In this document: positions 35,085-48,199 of the stretch, in pieces | Numbering within the stretch: the stretch's first letter is position 1 | Layout: each line of letters begins with the position of its first letter | Origin: Ophiodon elongatus | Lineage: Eukaryota; Chordata; Actinopteri; Perciformes; Hexagrammidae | Assembly: GCA_016806645.1 (NCBI GenBank) | Contig: JACSYO010001270.1 | Span: forward strand, 1 to 64,000 | Length of the DNA stretch: 64,000 nucleotides | Direction of reading: 5' to 3' | Position numbers and translations under genes: made by a program | The notes under the pieces: generated by a model | The model's database searches: none | What the model was told of the DNA's origin: nothing | What the model saw: only the letters and a program-made list of their open reading frames with translations

Positions 35085-35600
35085 GAAAGTAGTCAGATAC
35101 TTTACTGAAGTAAAAGTGGGAATATCGTGTATAAGTATTATCAGCTAAATGTAGCCGACAAGTAAAAGTACTCATCATGCAGAATGGTTCTTTCATATTA
35201 TTGACATTATAGAAGTAAAAGTAGTAAAACCACAGTGTAGAAAATCTCTTTTAGATATAAAAATCCTGCATTCAAAACTTTACTTCAGTAAAAGTACAGA
35301 AGTATCAGCTTCAGAATATATTTAAAAGTACTGTGTGTTCAGAATCATAATATAGAGCTTGTTTTAATGACATTATCTACTGCTGGTAGTTTAATCTATA
35401 ATAAAACAGCATTATTCATTAGTTGATTGTAATTATAAATCTGAATCTGCACTGTAACTAACATTATCAAATGAATTTAGTGCAGTAAAAGTACAATATT
35501 AATATATTCATCTCTGAGATGTAGTGGAGGAGAAGTGGCAGAAAAATGTAAAAAGTACCTTAAGATTGTACTTGAATAATAACCAATAAAAGGTATCTTT
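35085..35600 (+). repeat. AGTAAAAGTA-type dispersed repeat, best copy
   Basis: GTAGTCAGATACTTTACT, AAGTAAAAGTACTCATCATG, CCTGCATTCAAAACTTTACT and AGTAAAAGTACAGAAGTATC are spaced through 500 bp. Inverted and partial relatives lie at 22.5-22.8 and 20.9-21.2 kb. No ends or coding capacity could be defined. Confidence 0.55.
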
Positions 35601-36394
35601 AAAAAACTGTTTTCATGCCGTCAAACTGCAACTTCTTTAGTTTTAAACCATTCATTTCATTATGGTCCTTGAGCGTTACTGGAGAGACTACATCCAGAAA
35701 ACAAACAAATTGTGTGTATTTCCTCAGATTATCTGAATTTGATTGATTTGTTTTTGGGCTAAATCATGTTGTCATGTTTTTAAAAATGTGTTTTGTCAAT
35801 TGTTTTAACATTGAACAGTTCATCACGTGAATACCTCCATGAAGAAGTGATTCTACTCTTCTTCATCTTCTTCTTCTCTGGATGAAACTGAAGCGGTGCA
35901 CATGTCCAGACCTCAGGAGGACTAATCAGAAACTGTAAATAACTTCTCATCAGTAACAGTTTTTAAACAGCTTTATACAAAATATAGGTTTTATATATTG
36001 TAAACATTTTTCAGTCAGAGGGGTAAAGTATATATTTCTATATATTTATTTTTATTTAAATATATATTTCTATATATTTATTTTTATTTTAAAAAATATA
36101 TATATTATATATATAAATATATTTATATATAGTTTTAAATATATATATATACATTGGTGCTTTCTATGGCAATGCAGGTATAATAAAAGTATTTACAAGG
36201 ACGACGTATATTACTGCAATATTAAAGAACTAAACTAAATTAAACAACAAACAGTCCTGTTCTTTACTGCGTTGTTTTGCTCAGTTTTATTGCACAATAA
36301 AATGTAGTTGAAGCTGAACACACATTACAATATTTATTTATCTGTGGTTTTACAACAGCAAAATATTATTTTAATTTGTTAAATTATATATATC

Positions 36395-36646
36395 GTCTTC
36401 ATCAGTTAGATGGAGGGACACGATATTTACTGCATTTAATTAAATTTATATCAACCACACACATTTAGATTCTTCCACTTTCTATGACAAGTATTTACAA
36501 AAACTACGTATATTACTGCAATATTAATGTGTGGTTTAGTTTAGTTTTATAGGTTTAACTTTTTACAAATATTTAAATTAGAATAGAATAAACAATTGAA
36601 TAAAACTAGTATATAAAAGTAAATATATATATATATAAATATATAA

Positions 36647-36686
<40 letters not shown>

Positions 36687-36791
36687 AGTATGGGTAATAT
36701 AGACTTTCAAAACACAAGGACACATTTGTAGTAAACGACACTAACAAAGTGATTTATTTGCAGTTATAAATAAACAAACTTAACGAAAGTT

Positions 36792-36805
<14 letters not shown>
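36395..36805 (+). repeat. Dispersed repeat pair, copy 1
   Basis: Shares long blocks with 43,500-43,865: CACATTTAGATTCTTCC, TTCTATGACAAGTATTTACA, ATTTAAATTAGAATAGAATA and GCAGTTATAAATAAACAAAC in the same order and orientation. A short extra fragment (AGTATTTACAAGGACGACGT) lies at 36,188. No terminal repeats seen. Confidence 0.65.
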
Positions 36806-36833
<28 letters not shown>

Positions 36834-36835
36834 AC
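36600..36835. repeat. TA microsatellites
   Basis: (TA)n runs at about 36,624-36,684 and 36,798-36,829; the second lies between a T-run and an A-run and could fold as a hairpin. Confidence 0.9.
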
Positions 36836-37034
36836 TTTATTTAAAAAATAACAACCAATGAAAAGCTGGTGTTGAACTGTACAGTGCCGGGCAAAGATAT
36901 AAATATCAGAGAGGAGCTTTGGTTTCACACTGAAAATAGACTACAACTCCTCACAGCTCTGGACTTCTTTTCCCACAATGCTTTGCACCGTGGGACGAAG
37001 CAAGGCTCAAACAGTTCGCCCTCCGCCTCCAGTC

Positions 37035-37040
37035 TTTATT
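37035..37040 (-). promoter_or_regulatory. nfkb1: Candidate polyadenylation signal of nfkb1
   Basis: AATAAA on the minus strand, about 1.6 kb after the nfkb1 stop codon. I found no nearer canonical hexamer. If it is used, the dispersed repeat copy B (37.53-38.02 kb) would lie in the 3' UTR. Confidence 0.3.
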
Positions 37041-37529
37041 GCTCACACTCATCACTTATCTTTTCAGAAGACAGAAAGAACCGACTGAAGATACACGAAA
37101 AACATTTTTAAAAACAAGTTCATGAGTTTCTGTTTTTATGAGTCTTTAAAAGTTTTCAGTGGTGAGACGGACAAAAAATAAAAGGTCCCTAAAAATACAA
37201 AAACACACTAAACAGATTTCTTAAAAACGTGCACATTTAAAAGGAGTTTCACTCTTTTCGAATCTGTCTGAAGACAATGTTCACGTGTTTAAATGTGGAG
37301 TTTGTAATGATTCTTCCTGTTCATACTGACTGAAAAGATCTAATCAGAATAAAAATAAAAATAAAAATAATTCCAGGACAACAGCTCTGCCATAATAAAG
37401 TTTATAATGTTTTTTTACATGAAGAGAAATGTGTCAATTAAATTATAAGTTCATTATTACTGAGCTCTGAGTTAAATGTGGAGTTGTACTGTAGAATATT
37501 AGATTAGAAACAGCCGTCTACATCTCTGG

Positions 37530-38022
37530 TGTCGACCTGTCAATCACCCTGTAGCCCCGCCCCTCAAGCATCCCCTGCTTTATGGTCTGTTTGACTCTAA
37601 ATGGACCATAATTTACTAAATGAACATCATGCTGTATTGAAGAAGACTTGAAACTAGAGATTGAGACATAAACTCATGTTTACAATGTTTACTGAGGGAA
37701 TAAATCAAGAGAGAAGTAGAGTCATTTTCTATAGACTTCTATACAACCAGAGGAGTCGCCCCCTGGTGGTCAAGAGAGAGAATGCAGCTTTAACACATGA
37801 AGCTTTGACTTCTATACAACCAGAGGAGTCGCCCCCTGGTGGTCAGGAGAGAATGCAGCTTTAACACATGAAGCTTTGACTTCTATACAACCAGAGGAGT
37901 CGCCCCCTGGTGGTCAGGAGAGAGAATGCAGCTTTAACACATGAAGCTTTGACTTCTATACAACCAGAGGAGTCGCCCCCTGGTGGTCAGGAGAGAGAAT
38001 GCAGCTTTAACATATGAAGCTT
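37530..38022 (+). mobile_element. Dispersed repeat, copy B, with four tail units
   Basis: Begins at CCTGTCAATCACCCTGTAGC, lacks the 5' part seen in copies C and D, and carries four tail units of about 71-73 bp with GAGGAGTCGCCCCCTGGTGG. Body and tail are almost identical to copy A, suggesting recent spread or gene conversion. Confidence 0.75.
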
Positions 38023-38650
38023 TGGATTCCTGGTGGATTAATTTGTAACGTGTCTTACTGCAGTTTATCTCCACGAGAGTTGAAGAGCCGTAAACTCTTG
38101 TGTTTTAGCGTTTGATGAACTCTCAGATCTTTAACTCAAACGGGACTTCTGGACCAGATTCAACAGACTGTGGCTTCAAAGCATGAACAGGAGGAATCGT
38201 TCTCAGGTGGACGAGCGAGTGTCACCTAAAGACAGATTTAAAACGGTCCATTCGGGCAAATTAACCTCTTTACAATCATTTCAGTATCAATAGCACCTTT
38301 CCCCTGCAAACCGTCCGCTGTAGAAACAAAACCAGCCGACAGAACACGACTCCAAATATCACAAAGTCAATCAAACCAATACTTTTTCTGTCGCGTGACA
38401 TTTGAGGGACTCTGTATTTTCTTTGTTTTTTTAGGGTGAATTATTCCTGTGAACCAACTGTGAGGAATAAAAACACACGTTTACATTCTTTGGCAGATGC
38501 TGGAGTGTAGTGTGGGCCGAAGACCATCAAACCAAATGTTTAACTTCTCGTTTCTTGTCCTGACTTTCAATCGTAATCGTGAGAAAGGTTTCAGCCCTGA
38601 AAACAGTCGGAGCGATCGGTTAACGGGCCGACCGATCGAGTGGGACCCGG

Positions 38651-38736
38651 TCACGCCGTGGAGAGCTCCACCCCGCTGTCACAGACGCCGCTGTCCATCT
38701 GGAAGTCCGCCTTCGGGTCCCGGACCTGAGACTCAC
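38651..38736 (-). CDS. nfkb1: nfkb1 last coding exon (phosphodegron and stop)
   Basis: Encodes ESQVRDPKADFQMDSGVCDS GVELSTA and TGA. The DSGVCDSG core matches the IKK-phosphorylated, betaTrCP-binding degron of human p105 (DSVCDSGVE). The protein stops soon after it, whereas human p105 continues for about 35 residues. Confidence 0.9.
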
Positions 38737-39309
38737 CTGCGGAGGAAGAAACACACCTGAGTGAGTCGGCGTTTTCAAACCCAAACCTGGACCGCCGGCC
38801 GGCCGCGGCCGCCTCGTGCCGTCGGCTCACCGCTCGTCTCCGGCTGCTCGCCGTCGTCGTCGCGGCGCCGCAGCGCCTCCTCCAGGACGCTCAGCGCGCC
38901 GCACTCCCCGACGGACCCGAGACCGGCCAGCAGATCCCGGACCGTCCCGCCTGAAACCTGCAGGGCAAAACACACCGGAAGTCAGGGGTCAGAGGTCACG
39001 TTCAATCCATTCATACAATTAGGATCAAATAAACCCGGTTTGACGAGCAGAGGAAGTGAAAAATAAATCGTATGAGGAGTTTAAAACTAAAATAGAAACT
39101 ATTCAAAGCAACATTAAAAGGAAAAACAGCTAAAAAATAAAGTAAATAAAACTGTTGAAAGTTGTGACTGAAGGCAGATTTATTAATTTATTACAGAAAT
39201 TTTACTGTAATTTAATTTGGATTTAAAAAGTTGGATTTCTTTATTTTCAATATCATTAATTTTCTAGATTTTTCTTTAGAGCTCCCTCTCTCACGTGACA
39301 TAAAATGGG

Positions 39310-39360
<51 letters not shown>

Positions 39361-39524
39361 CTCGTAGCTGTCCAGCAGTGTCTTAGCGGGGGAGGGACTC
39401 AGCCTGAAGGCCGTGTTGAGGATCCCGAGACCCAGACTGTGAGCCAGTTTTTCCCAGCATCCTTCACTCTCCAGAGCGCGACACACCTGCTGCTTCACCT
39501 CCACGTCCAGGCTCACCAGGTCGC

Positions 39525-39558
<34 letters not shown>

Positions 39559-40820
39559 TTATAGACAATAAGTAAATTAAGGAAAATAGTTAATTGTTTT
39601 CTGTAAATGTCAGATGAATAGAGACTGAACTCACCTTGAGAAGGGGTGAAGGCTTTCTGTGGACATTTTGGTTCATATTCTTTTCCATTCAGAAGCTCCA
39701 ACACCTGCACGCACACACACACACACGGTTTTATTTCTCTTCTGCCCCCTAGTGGTCAACAGCACTTATTGCAGCTTTAAGAATAAAACCCAGGTCTGGT
39801 TGAATACGTGGGAATAAATATATATATATATATATATATCTATATATAGATATATAGATATCTATCTATATCTATATAGATATCTATCTATATCTAGATA
39901 TATATCACTGCAGTTCAGCTGCTGTTAAACTTGTTAAACTGTTTAGATCGGGCTCTTATTTTGAAAGTTGTGCCTCTTGAGTTCCAGGTGCTGCAGAAAG
40001 CCTGCGTACCTGAGTGGTGGCGGCCATGTTGAGAGGAGTAGTTCCTGGGATGTAGCCTTCATCTTCATCCTCCCTCTCTTCATCACAGCAGTCCTCCTCC
40101 CTGAAGAAGAGCGGCTCAAAGTTCTCCTTCTGAGGGTTTGCACCTGAAAAACACACAAACACAAGCTCTGTTGGTTACGCAACAATAACTAACTCACTAA
40201 CTAACTCACTAACTCACTAACTAACCAACTGTCTGTTAGTGAAGGTTCTGCAGGTGACCAATCAGAGTCTTAAAACCCAGAGTCTGTTTCCTCCCGTCTC
40301 TATGCTAAGCTAAGCTAAGCTAAGCTAAGCGTGTCCAGGTGTGTGTTTACCTGCAGCCATCAGAAGAGCGGTCAGCTTGACGGAGCCTCGTCCTGCAGCG
40401 GTGTGGAGGGGGGTGGAGCCATTGAAGGTGTAGCAGTCCACCTTCGCGTTTCCCTGACGACAGAAAGCATCACGCACAGACCGTTAGATCCTGCTGGGAC
40501 CACCTGACCAGTAAAACCAGTGAACCAGTGAACCAGTGAACCAGTCGGTCAGTACCTCCAGCAGCAGGCAGCCGGCCAGCGACACGTTGTCGCTCTCGGT
40601 GGCGAGGTGGAGGGCGGTCCGTCCACAGCCGCGCTCCTGAGCCTCCACGTTGGCTCCGCCCTCCAGCAGCTCCCTGAGAGAAGACAGCTGATTGGCCAGG
40701 ACCGCCAGGTGGATCGCACACAGACCTGTAACCATGGAAACGGAGGACTCAAACACGCACAACGTTTTTACACGTTTTCTTGTGTGTCCTTTGTGTGCGT
40801 GTGTGTGTACCTGCTGTGTT

Positions 40821-40853
<33 letters not shown>

Positions 40854-43800
40854 CTGCTGTGTTGGTGTGTTCCAGCAGCTCTCTCATGTCTCCGTGCTGC
40901 AGTAGAAACTGGACTATCCCTCCTCCTTCCAGCCGGGACGCCAGGTGGAGCGCCGTGTTGCCATGACGATCCGTCAGAGTCGGGTCGGCGCCGGCCAATA
41001 GCAGCGCTTCCACCGCCTCCCTCTGCTGGGTGATCACGGCCAGGTGCAAAGGAGTCTGGGATACATGGAGGACGAGCATTTTACTAATGCTTCCTCTCAA
41101 ACTAGCACGCTTCCTGGATCCCTAACTAGTACGCTTCCTGGATCCCTAACTAGTACGCTTCCTGGATCCCTAACTAGTACGCTTCCTGGATCCCTAACTA
41201 GTACGCTTCCTGGATCCCTAACTAGTACGCTTCTTGGATCCCTAACTAGTACGCTTCCTGGATCCCTAACTAGTACGCTTCCTGGATCCCTAACTAGTAC
41301 GCTTCCTGGATCCCTAACTAGTACGCTTCCTTGCTTAGTGCCCCTTAAACAGAAAGTCGCCTTACTTGCACTCTCTCAAGGAAGATTCCTTTCTCCCTGA
41401 ACGGTCACTTCCTTGTTTATTGATTTAAGGACGAGTTTCCTCCCCACTAAATACGAAGCTTCCTTGCCTACAAGTATGATGTTTCCTTTCTTGCTTCCTA
41501 ACTAGAAAGCCTTATTTTTTGTTTTGTAACTACTAACTCCTTGATCGCTGACTAGTAAGCACCCTTGCTCGTTGCCCCCTTACAAAGAATCTTGCTCTCC
41601 TTACCAAGGTCATTTTCTTGTTCTCTAAGTTTCTTTCTTGTTTATTTCTCACTAACTTAGTTACTTTGTAATTGCTTTCAGAGTAAGTTTCCTTTCTTGC
41701 TTTGCAACTAGTAAGCTTCCTTGCTCCCGAACTAGAAAGCCCCCATGATCCCTAACCAGTAAACATCCTCGCTCAATGGCTAATAACCAGGAAGCATCCT
41801 TCCCTTACGGAGGTCATATCCTTGTTCCATAATAAGAAAACTTCTTGGCTTTCTGCTTCATAAGTAGGTCTCTTTCTTGCACCTTCTCTCACTCGCTTCC
41901 TTCTTATCTCTCTTAACAGAAAACCACCTTTCTTGCACCCAGACAAGGAAGCATCCTTTCTCCTTACCGAGGTCGTTTCCTTGTTGTTAAACTAGAAAAC
42001 TTATTTGCTTCCTGCTTCCTAAGTAGGTCTATTTCTTGCACCTTCTCTCACTCGCTTCCTTCTTATCTCTTTGAACAGAAAGCCGCCTTTCTTGCACCCA
42101 GACAAGGAAGCATCCTTTCTCCTTACCACGGTCGTTTCCTTGTTGTTCGACTAGAAAACATCTTTGCTCCTAGCTTCCTAAGTGCTTGTTCTCCCTCTCA
42201 GTCTACCGTGTATGTTTCCTCTTCTTGCTCTAGGATGCATCCTTGCGGTGAGGAAACTGTGCTGAACAAAGGAAACAACACCCGCAGAGACGTTGACTTC
42301 CTGAGCTTTAGGAGTCGAGTACCTGGTAGAGGTGGTTCCTCATGTTGAGCACCTCCTCTCCAGGCAGAGCAGAGACCACCTGAGTCAGACTCTTCAGCGC
42401 CTCCTGCTGGCTGTGTAGGACCGCCAGGTGCAGCCCGCTAGGAGGCGAACGGAGGAAAGTTAAAGGAACGACTCACTGTACTTTTAATCTAAGCCAGAGG
42501 TCTTCAACAGGGGGTCCGCGACCCCTAGGGGGTCCACGGAGGAACTGCAGGGGGTCGTGAAATGTTTGCTTGATTAGACAATTTTTCATATTTCTTCCCC
42601 ACAAATGTAAATGTCTTTAAATCCACATTAACATTAACATAAGATGGATAAATGGAGGCAGAAGATGTTATCTTTTCGTAAATAAAAAATATATATAAAA
42701 ACAAAAGGTAAATTATTATCATGCAGTAGACCGACGATGTTGATATCAATGTAATCAGATGACGAGGTGTGTTTATAAACAGGCAGCGGCACGGCCACCC
42801 TGCTCACTGGACCTTCACATGTTTAACATAAAAACATGAATATATGAACCTGTGTGTTATTTGAATAGCTGAGTATTGAAAGCACAATAACAAGGTGTGT
42901 GTATACATGGCAACAGGCCCAGTTTAATATAAAACACAATGTTATACGATATATATATATATATATATATAGTCGGGGGTCCCTGTTTGGGGTCCTTGGC
43001 CTGAAGAACGTTGAAGACCTCTGCTCTAAGCTTTAAAATGGTTTCCTATGAAACACTTAATACTTGTGTGCTGTGTGTTGTACTGACGTGTCTCCGTCCT
43101 CGTCCTGCGCGGCCATCAGCTGACACTGAGCAGCCAACAGGTACGCCGAGTCCCCCGTCACCGAGTACTGGAACAGAGCCTCCACCTGTCTGCTGGCCGC
43201 CTCCACCTGTCTGCTGGCCGCCTCCTCCACCGACCGCTCACCTGCGTCACACACAAAAACATCATTCTAACAGAAAGGAAAACTTCAAGTTAAATGTATT
43301 TTTTTTTATGCAACAGGAACACACAAAGTACAAAAAAACATTTAAAATATACAGAGAAATGTTGTGTATTTGGAACGAAGATCAACGCTTTTATGTTTCA
43401 TGTTTCTGGGTAGAAATCAATTTAATACAAAATTAAACCTCTCGTCTTACGGGGACAGTTTAATTTCGTCATCGACTGAAACAATTAGACAATAAAAGCT
43501 TCTCAAATATAAATATCTGCATTTAATTAATTTAATTCAATCAAACACACACATTTAGATTCTTCCGCTTTCTATGACAAGTATTTACAAAAACTATGTA
43601 TATTACTGCAATATGAATGTGCTGTTTTGTTTAGCTTTATAGGTTTCATTTTTACAAATATTTAAATTAGAATAGAATAAACAATTAAATCAATTTTTCT
43701 TTACTTTTTTAATAAAAAGAAATATATATATATATATATATATATATATCTAGCATGTGTAATATGAGTTGTCTGTATTTTTAGGAGAATATCACAGTAC

Positions 43801-46800
43801 TTCCTGCAGACGTAATTTATTTGCAGTTATAAATAAACAAACTTAACGAAAGTTATATATTAAATATAAATAAAGTTTTTATATATGTACATATATATAT
43901 TTTTTTTTTTTAATTCTTTTTTTTTAGAAAAAAACTCATGGGATCTTAAAGAAAACTACAATCATGGTGGCTGTGATTACATTGAGACGTAAAAACTTCT
44001 ATATTCTATAATAAATATATTTATAACTTTTAATATATTATGTGCAATATAACCTTTTAATATACCACTCAAAACATCATGCACTTTATTACTTTTCTAT
44101 TTGTAGTTTCTCTTTGGTACTTCTTTTATACTTAATAAATATGACTCTATTGTTCATATATATATTTATATTGTTATTCTATTGTTCCTTTGTTATTCTT
44201 CTGTTGTCATCTTTGATCGATCTCTGGCACAAGAACTTTTTTTCCAGGATAAATAAAGTTGCATCTGATCTCAGGTCGAGCGTTTAGTTGCGACTCCTCT
44301 TGAGTTGAGATGTAAAGTCCCGGTTCACAATGTGTGTGTATATAAGTTGTGTACCTCTGTGTGGTTCAGGCTCCTCCACACCGACCCCTCCCTCCTCGGT
44401 CCTCTCCCCCGCCTCCGGGCCTCCTGGCCGGGCTGCAGCTCTCAGCACGCCCCCCGGCCCCGAGTCCTCGTCGGGGTCGCTGTCGTCCGAAGCGTCGCCC
44501 TCGGAGCCTTCGACATGAACATTTTAGTTACAAGGTTTGTTTCCTGTAGCCTTCGAGTCTAAATCACCACATTTCCTTTGGTTCAGGTGAATGTTTATTT
44601 AGCGGCGTAATGAAAGAACACTAGAAAATAATCAATAAATATTACAAAGAAAAAATATTTAATTTATTAGCACGGTCTGAAAGATGTTTTATTTTGAAAA
44701 GGGGGAAAAGAACCAATGATGAGACAGAAGAAGAAGGGGGGGAAATAACCAATGAAGAGACAAAGAAGAAGAAGAAGAAGAAGAAGAAGGGAAACGAACC
44801 AATGAGACAGAAGAAGAAGGGAAAATAACCAATGACGAGACAGAAGAAGAAGAAGAAGGGAAACGAACCAATGAGGAGACAGAAGAAGAAGAAGAAGAAG
44901 AAAAGAACCAACGAGGAGACAGAAGAAGAAGAAGAAGAAGAAAAGAACCAACGAGGAGACAGAAGAAGAAGAACGAAGAAGAAAAGAACCAATGAGGAGA
45001 CAGAAGAAGAAGAAGAACCAATGAGGAGACAGAAGAAGAAGAAGGGGAACCTACGACTTCCAAGAAGAAGAAAGCTGCATTTAAAGACAACATCATACGG
45101 TTCATCCTACAGGAGATTCTTACTCTGCATAATATGTGGAGATAATACAGCTTAATGGTGAGTTGTATTTTTTATGTCGTATCATTTTATTACGTCATAG
45201 TTATTACGTCATATATATTACGTCATATATATTACGTCATATATATTACGTCACACTTATCGCCCACACCTTGAAGGCCAGACCGTGGCACAAAAAAAAG
45301 GTTGAGGACCGCTGGCCTGGACCTCAACTTTATGCAAATGAGGAGCGGCCATATTTAAATAACCAGAATGCATTGCACGGCTGTTTTTGTAAACTATCTT
45401 TGTGTTGTTTCTTCTCACCGTGTTTGATGCCGCCTCCACCTCCTCCGCCTCCTCCCAGACCAGCTGAGTATCCTGTGGAGAAACCTCCGCCTCCTCCTCC
45501 TACGCTATAGTTGTAGGTAGTGAAGCCCTGGAAGAAACCTGGTGGACGAATCAAACACACCCACAACATAAGCTGCTTCTCATAATGAAGCACAAGAGTT
45601 ACTGTGAATGAGTTTCTAGGTTTTCCAGGTGTGTGGTAACCCCGGCTCGTTTCACCTCCTCCTGCAGAGCCAGGTCCTCCTCCTGCAGCAGGACCTCCTC
45701 CACCTCCTCCTCCTCCACCTCGGTACAGACTTCCACCTCCTCCGTGACCGCTGAAGTCCTGGAAGTTTGGCAACGTCTTCTGTCTCTTCCTCTGCACCTC
45801 CTCCTTGTCTGAACACAGGGACAGGTACAGGAGCACAGGTGAGCTACATGCGATCGCCTGCCTATTATCCTACCTGCGATCTGAGGGCGGAGCTACACCT
45901 CCTACCTGCGATCTGAGGGCGGAGCTACACCTCCTACCTGCGATCTGAGGGCGGAGCTACACCTCCTACCTCTGATCTGAGGGCGGAGCTACATCTCCTA
46001 CCTGTGATCTGAGGGCGGAGCTACACCTCCTACCTGCGATCTGAGGGCGGAGCTACACCTCCTACCTGCGATCTGAGGGCGGAGCTACACCTCCTACCTG
46101 CGATCTGAGGGCGGAGCTCTACCTCCTACCTGCAATCTGAGGGCGGAGCTACACCTCCTACCTATGATCTGAGGGTGGAGCTACACCTCCTACCTGTGAT
46201 CTGAGGGCGGAGCTACACCTCCTACCTGTGATTTGAGGGCGGAGCTACACCACCTACCTATGATCTGAGAGCGGAGCTACACCTACCTATGATCTGAGGG
46301 CGGAGCCACACCACCTACCTATGATCTGAGGGCGGAGCTACACCTACCTATGATCTGAGGGCGGAGCTACACCTACCTATGATCTGAGGGCGGAGCTACA
46401 ACTACCTATGATCTGAGGGCGGAGCTACACCACCTACCTATGATCTGAGGGCGGAGCTACACCACCTACCTATGATCTGAGGGTGGAGCTACACCACCTA
46501 CCTATGATCTGAGGGTGGAGCTACACCACCCACCTATGATCTGAGGGCGGAGCTACACCACCTACCTATGATCTGAGGGTGGAGCTACACCACCTACCTA
46601 TGATCTGAGGGTGGAGCTACACCTACCTATGATCTGAGGGCGGAGCTACACCTCCTACCTATGATCTGAGGGTGGAGCTACACCACCTACCTATGATCTG
46701 AGGGTGGAGCTACACCACCTACCTATGATCTGAGGGTGGTAGGTGAAGGGCTTGGGTTCGCTGGTCTCGTTGTCAGACTTCCTCTTCAGCTGGACGAACA

Positions 46801-48102
46801 CGGACGTCGGCTTCTGAAGGTTCTGGTCTCGATACTTCGGAGTCTTGAACACGATGGCGAACTGACAGCAGAAGACACATCGTCACGGCAACATCAGGTT
46901 TATTCCTGATACTACTACTGTAGTACTATTACTGAGTTACTACTGTCATCACTCTATAACTGATACTACTACTGTAGTACTATTACTGAGTTACTACTGT
47001 CATCACTCTAACTGATACTACTACTGTAGTACTATTACTGAGTTACACTACTACTACTGTCATTAACTCTATAACTGATACTACTATTGTAGTACTATTA
47101 CTGAGTTACACTACTACTACTGTCATTAACTCTATAACTGATACTACTATTGTAGTACTATTACTGAGTTACTACTGTCATAACTCTATAACTGATACTA
47201 CTACTGTAGTACTATTACTGAGTTACACTACTACTACTGTCATTAACTCTATAACTGATACTACTACTGTAGTACTATTACTGAGTTACCCTTCCTCAAA
47301 GTACCTTTAACTGTCACTAATATGGCGACTACTGCTACTATTGGTACAACTTCTAGTAGAAATACTGACATTGATAGTACTATATAGTATAGTACTAGCG
47401 ATGGGAGATATATTGAAAATACTCGATGTATTGCGGCTTCTTCTACGTGGGAAAATAGAGACACTGTATTTATCGTATATATAGCAGTATAGCCCAACTT
47501 GATACTTTAACCTCCGAATACTTTTACTGCTTCTGCTACATGTGGTACTCCTACCACTACTACTGATACTACTGCTGATACTACAACTAGTACATTTTCT
47601 CATAGTCCTACTACTATTTACTCCATTACTACCCTTCTACCACCACACTTAATATTCATCTCCTACTACATCTATTTATTCCTTCTTATTACATTACTTC
47701 TTTATTTACATTATCCAGCTCTTTATTTACATTATTCAGCTCTTTATTTACATTATTCAGCTCTTTATTTACATTATTCAGCTCTTTATTTACATTATTC
47801 GGCTCTTTATTTACATTATCCAGCTCTTTATTTACATTATTCAGCTCTTTATTTACATTATCCAGCTCTTTATTTACGTTATTAAAATAACTAGTACTAC
47901 ATTGTGAGTACTCTTAGCAGTAGTACTACTAACTCCTCGTACCTGTAGTACTCCTACCTCCTCGTACCTGTAGTACTACTACCTCCTCGTACCTGTCTGT
48001 GGACGTCTGTCGGGGAGAAGTCTCCCAGAGCCTCCCAGGTCACCCCCGAGTTGTCTTCTTCATAGAACCGAACCTGGATGTCATCTACACACACACACAC
48101 AC

Positions 48103-48199
<97 letters not shown>

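Noticed and set aside
38761..39066. 101-aa Arg/Pro/Ser-rich plus-strand frame
   Set aside because: Antisense shadow of the GC-rich death-domain exon of nfkb1.
41044..41400. 118-aa plus-strand frame with GSLTSTLP repeats
   Set aside because: The 24-bp array keeps frame because 24 is divisible by three. It is antisense to an nfkb1 intron and overlaps the real ankyrin exon end.
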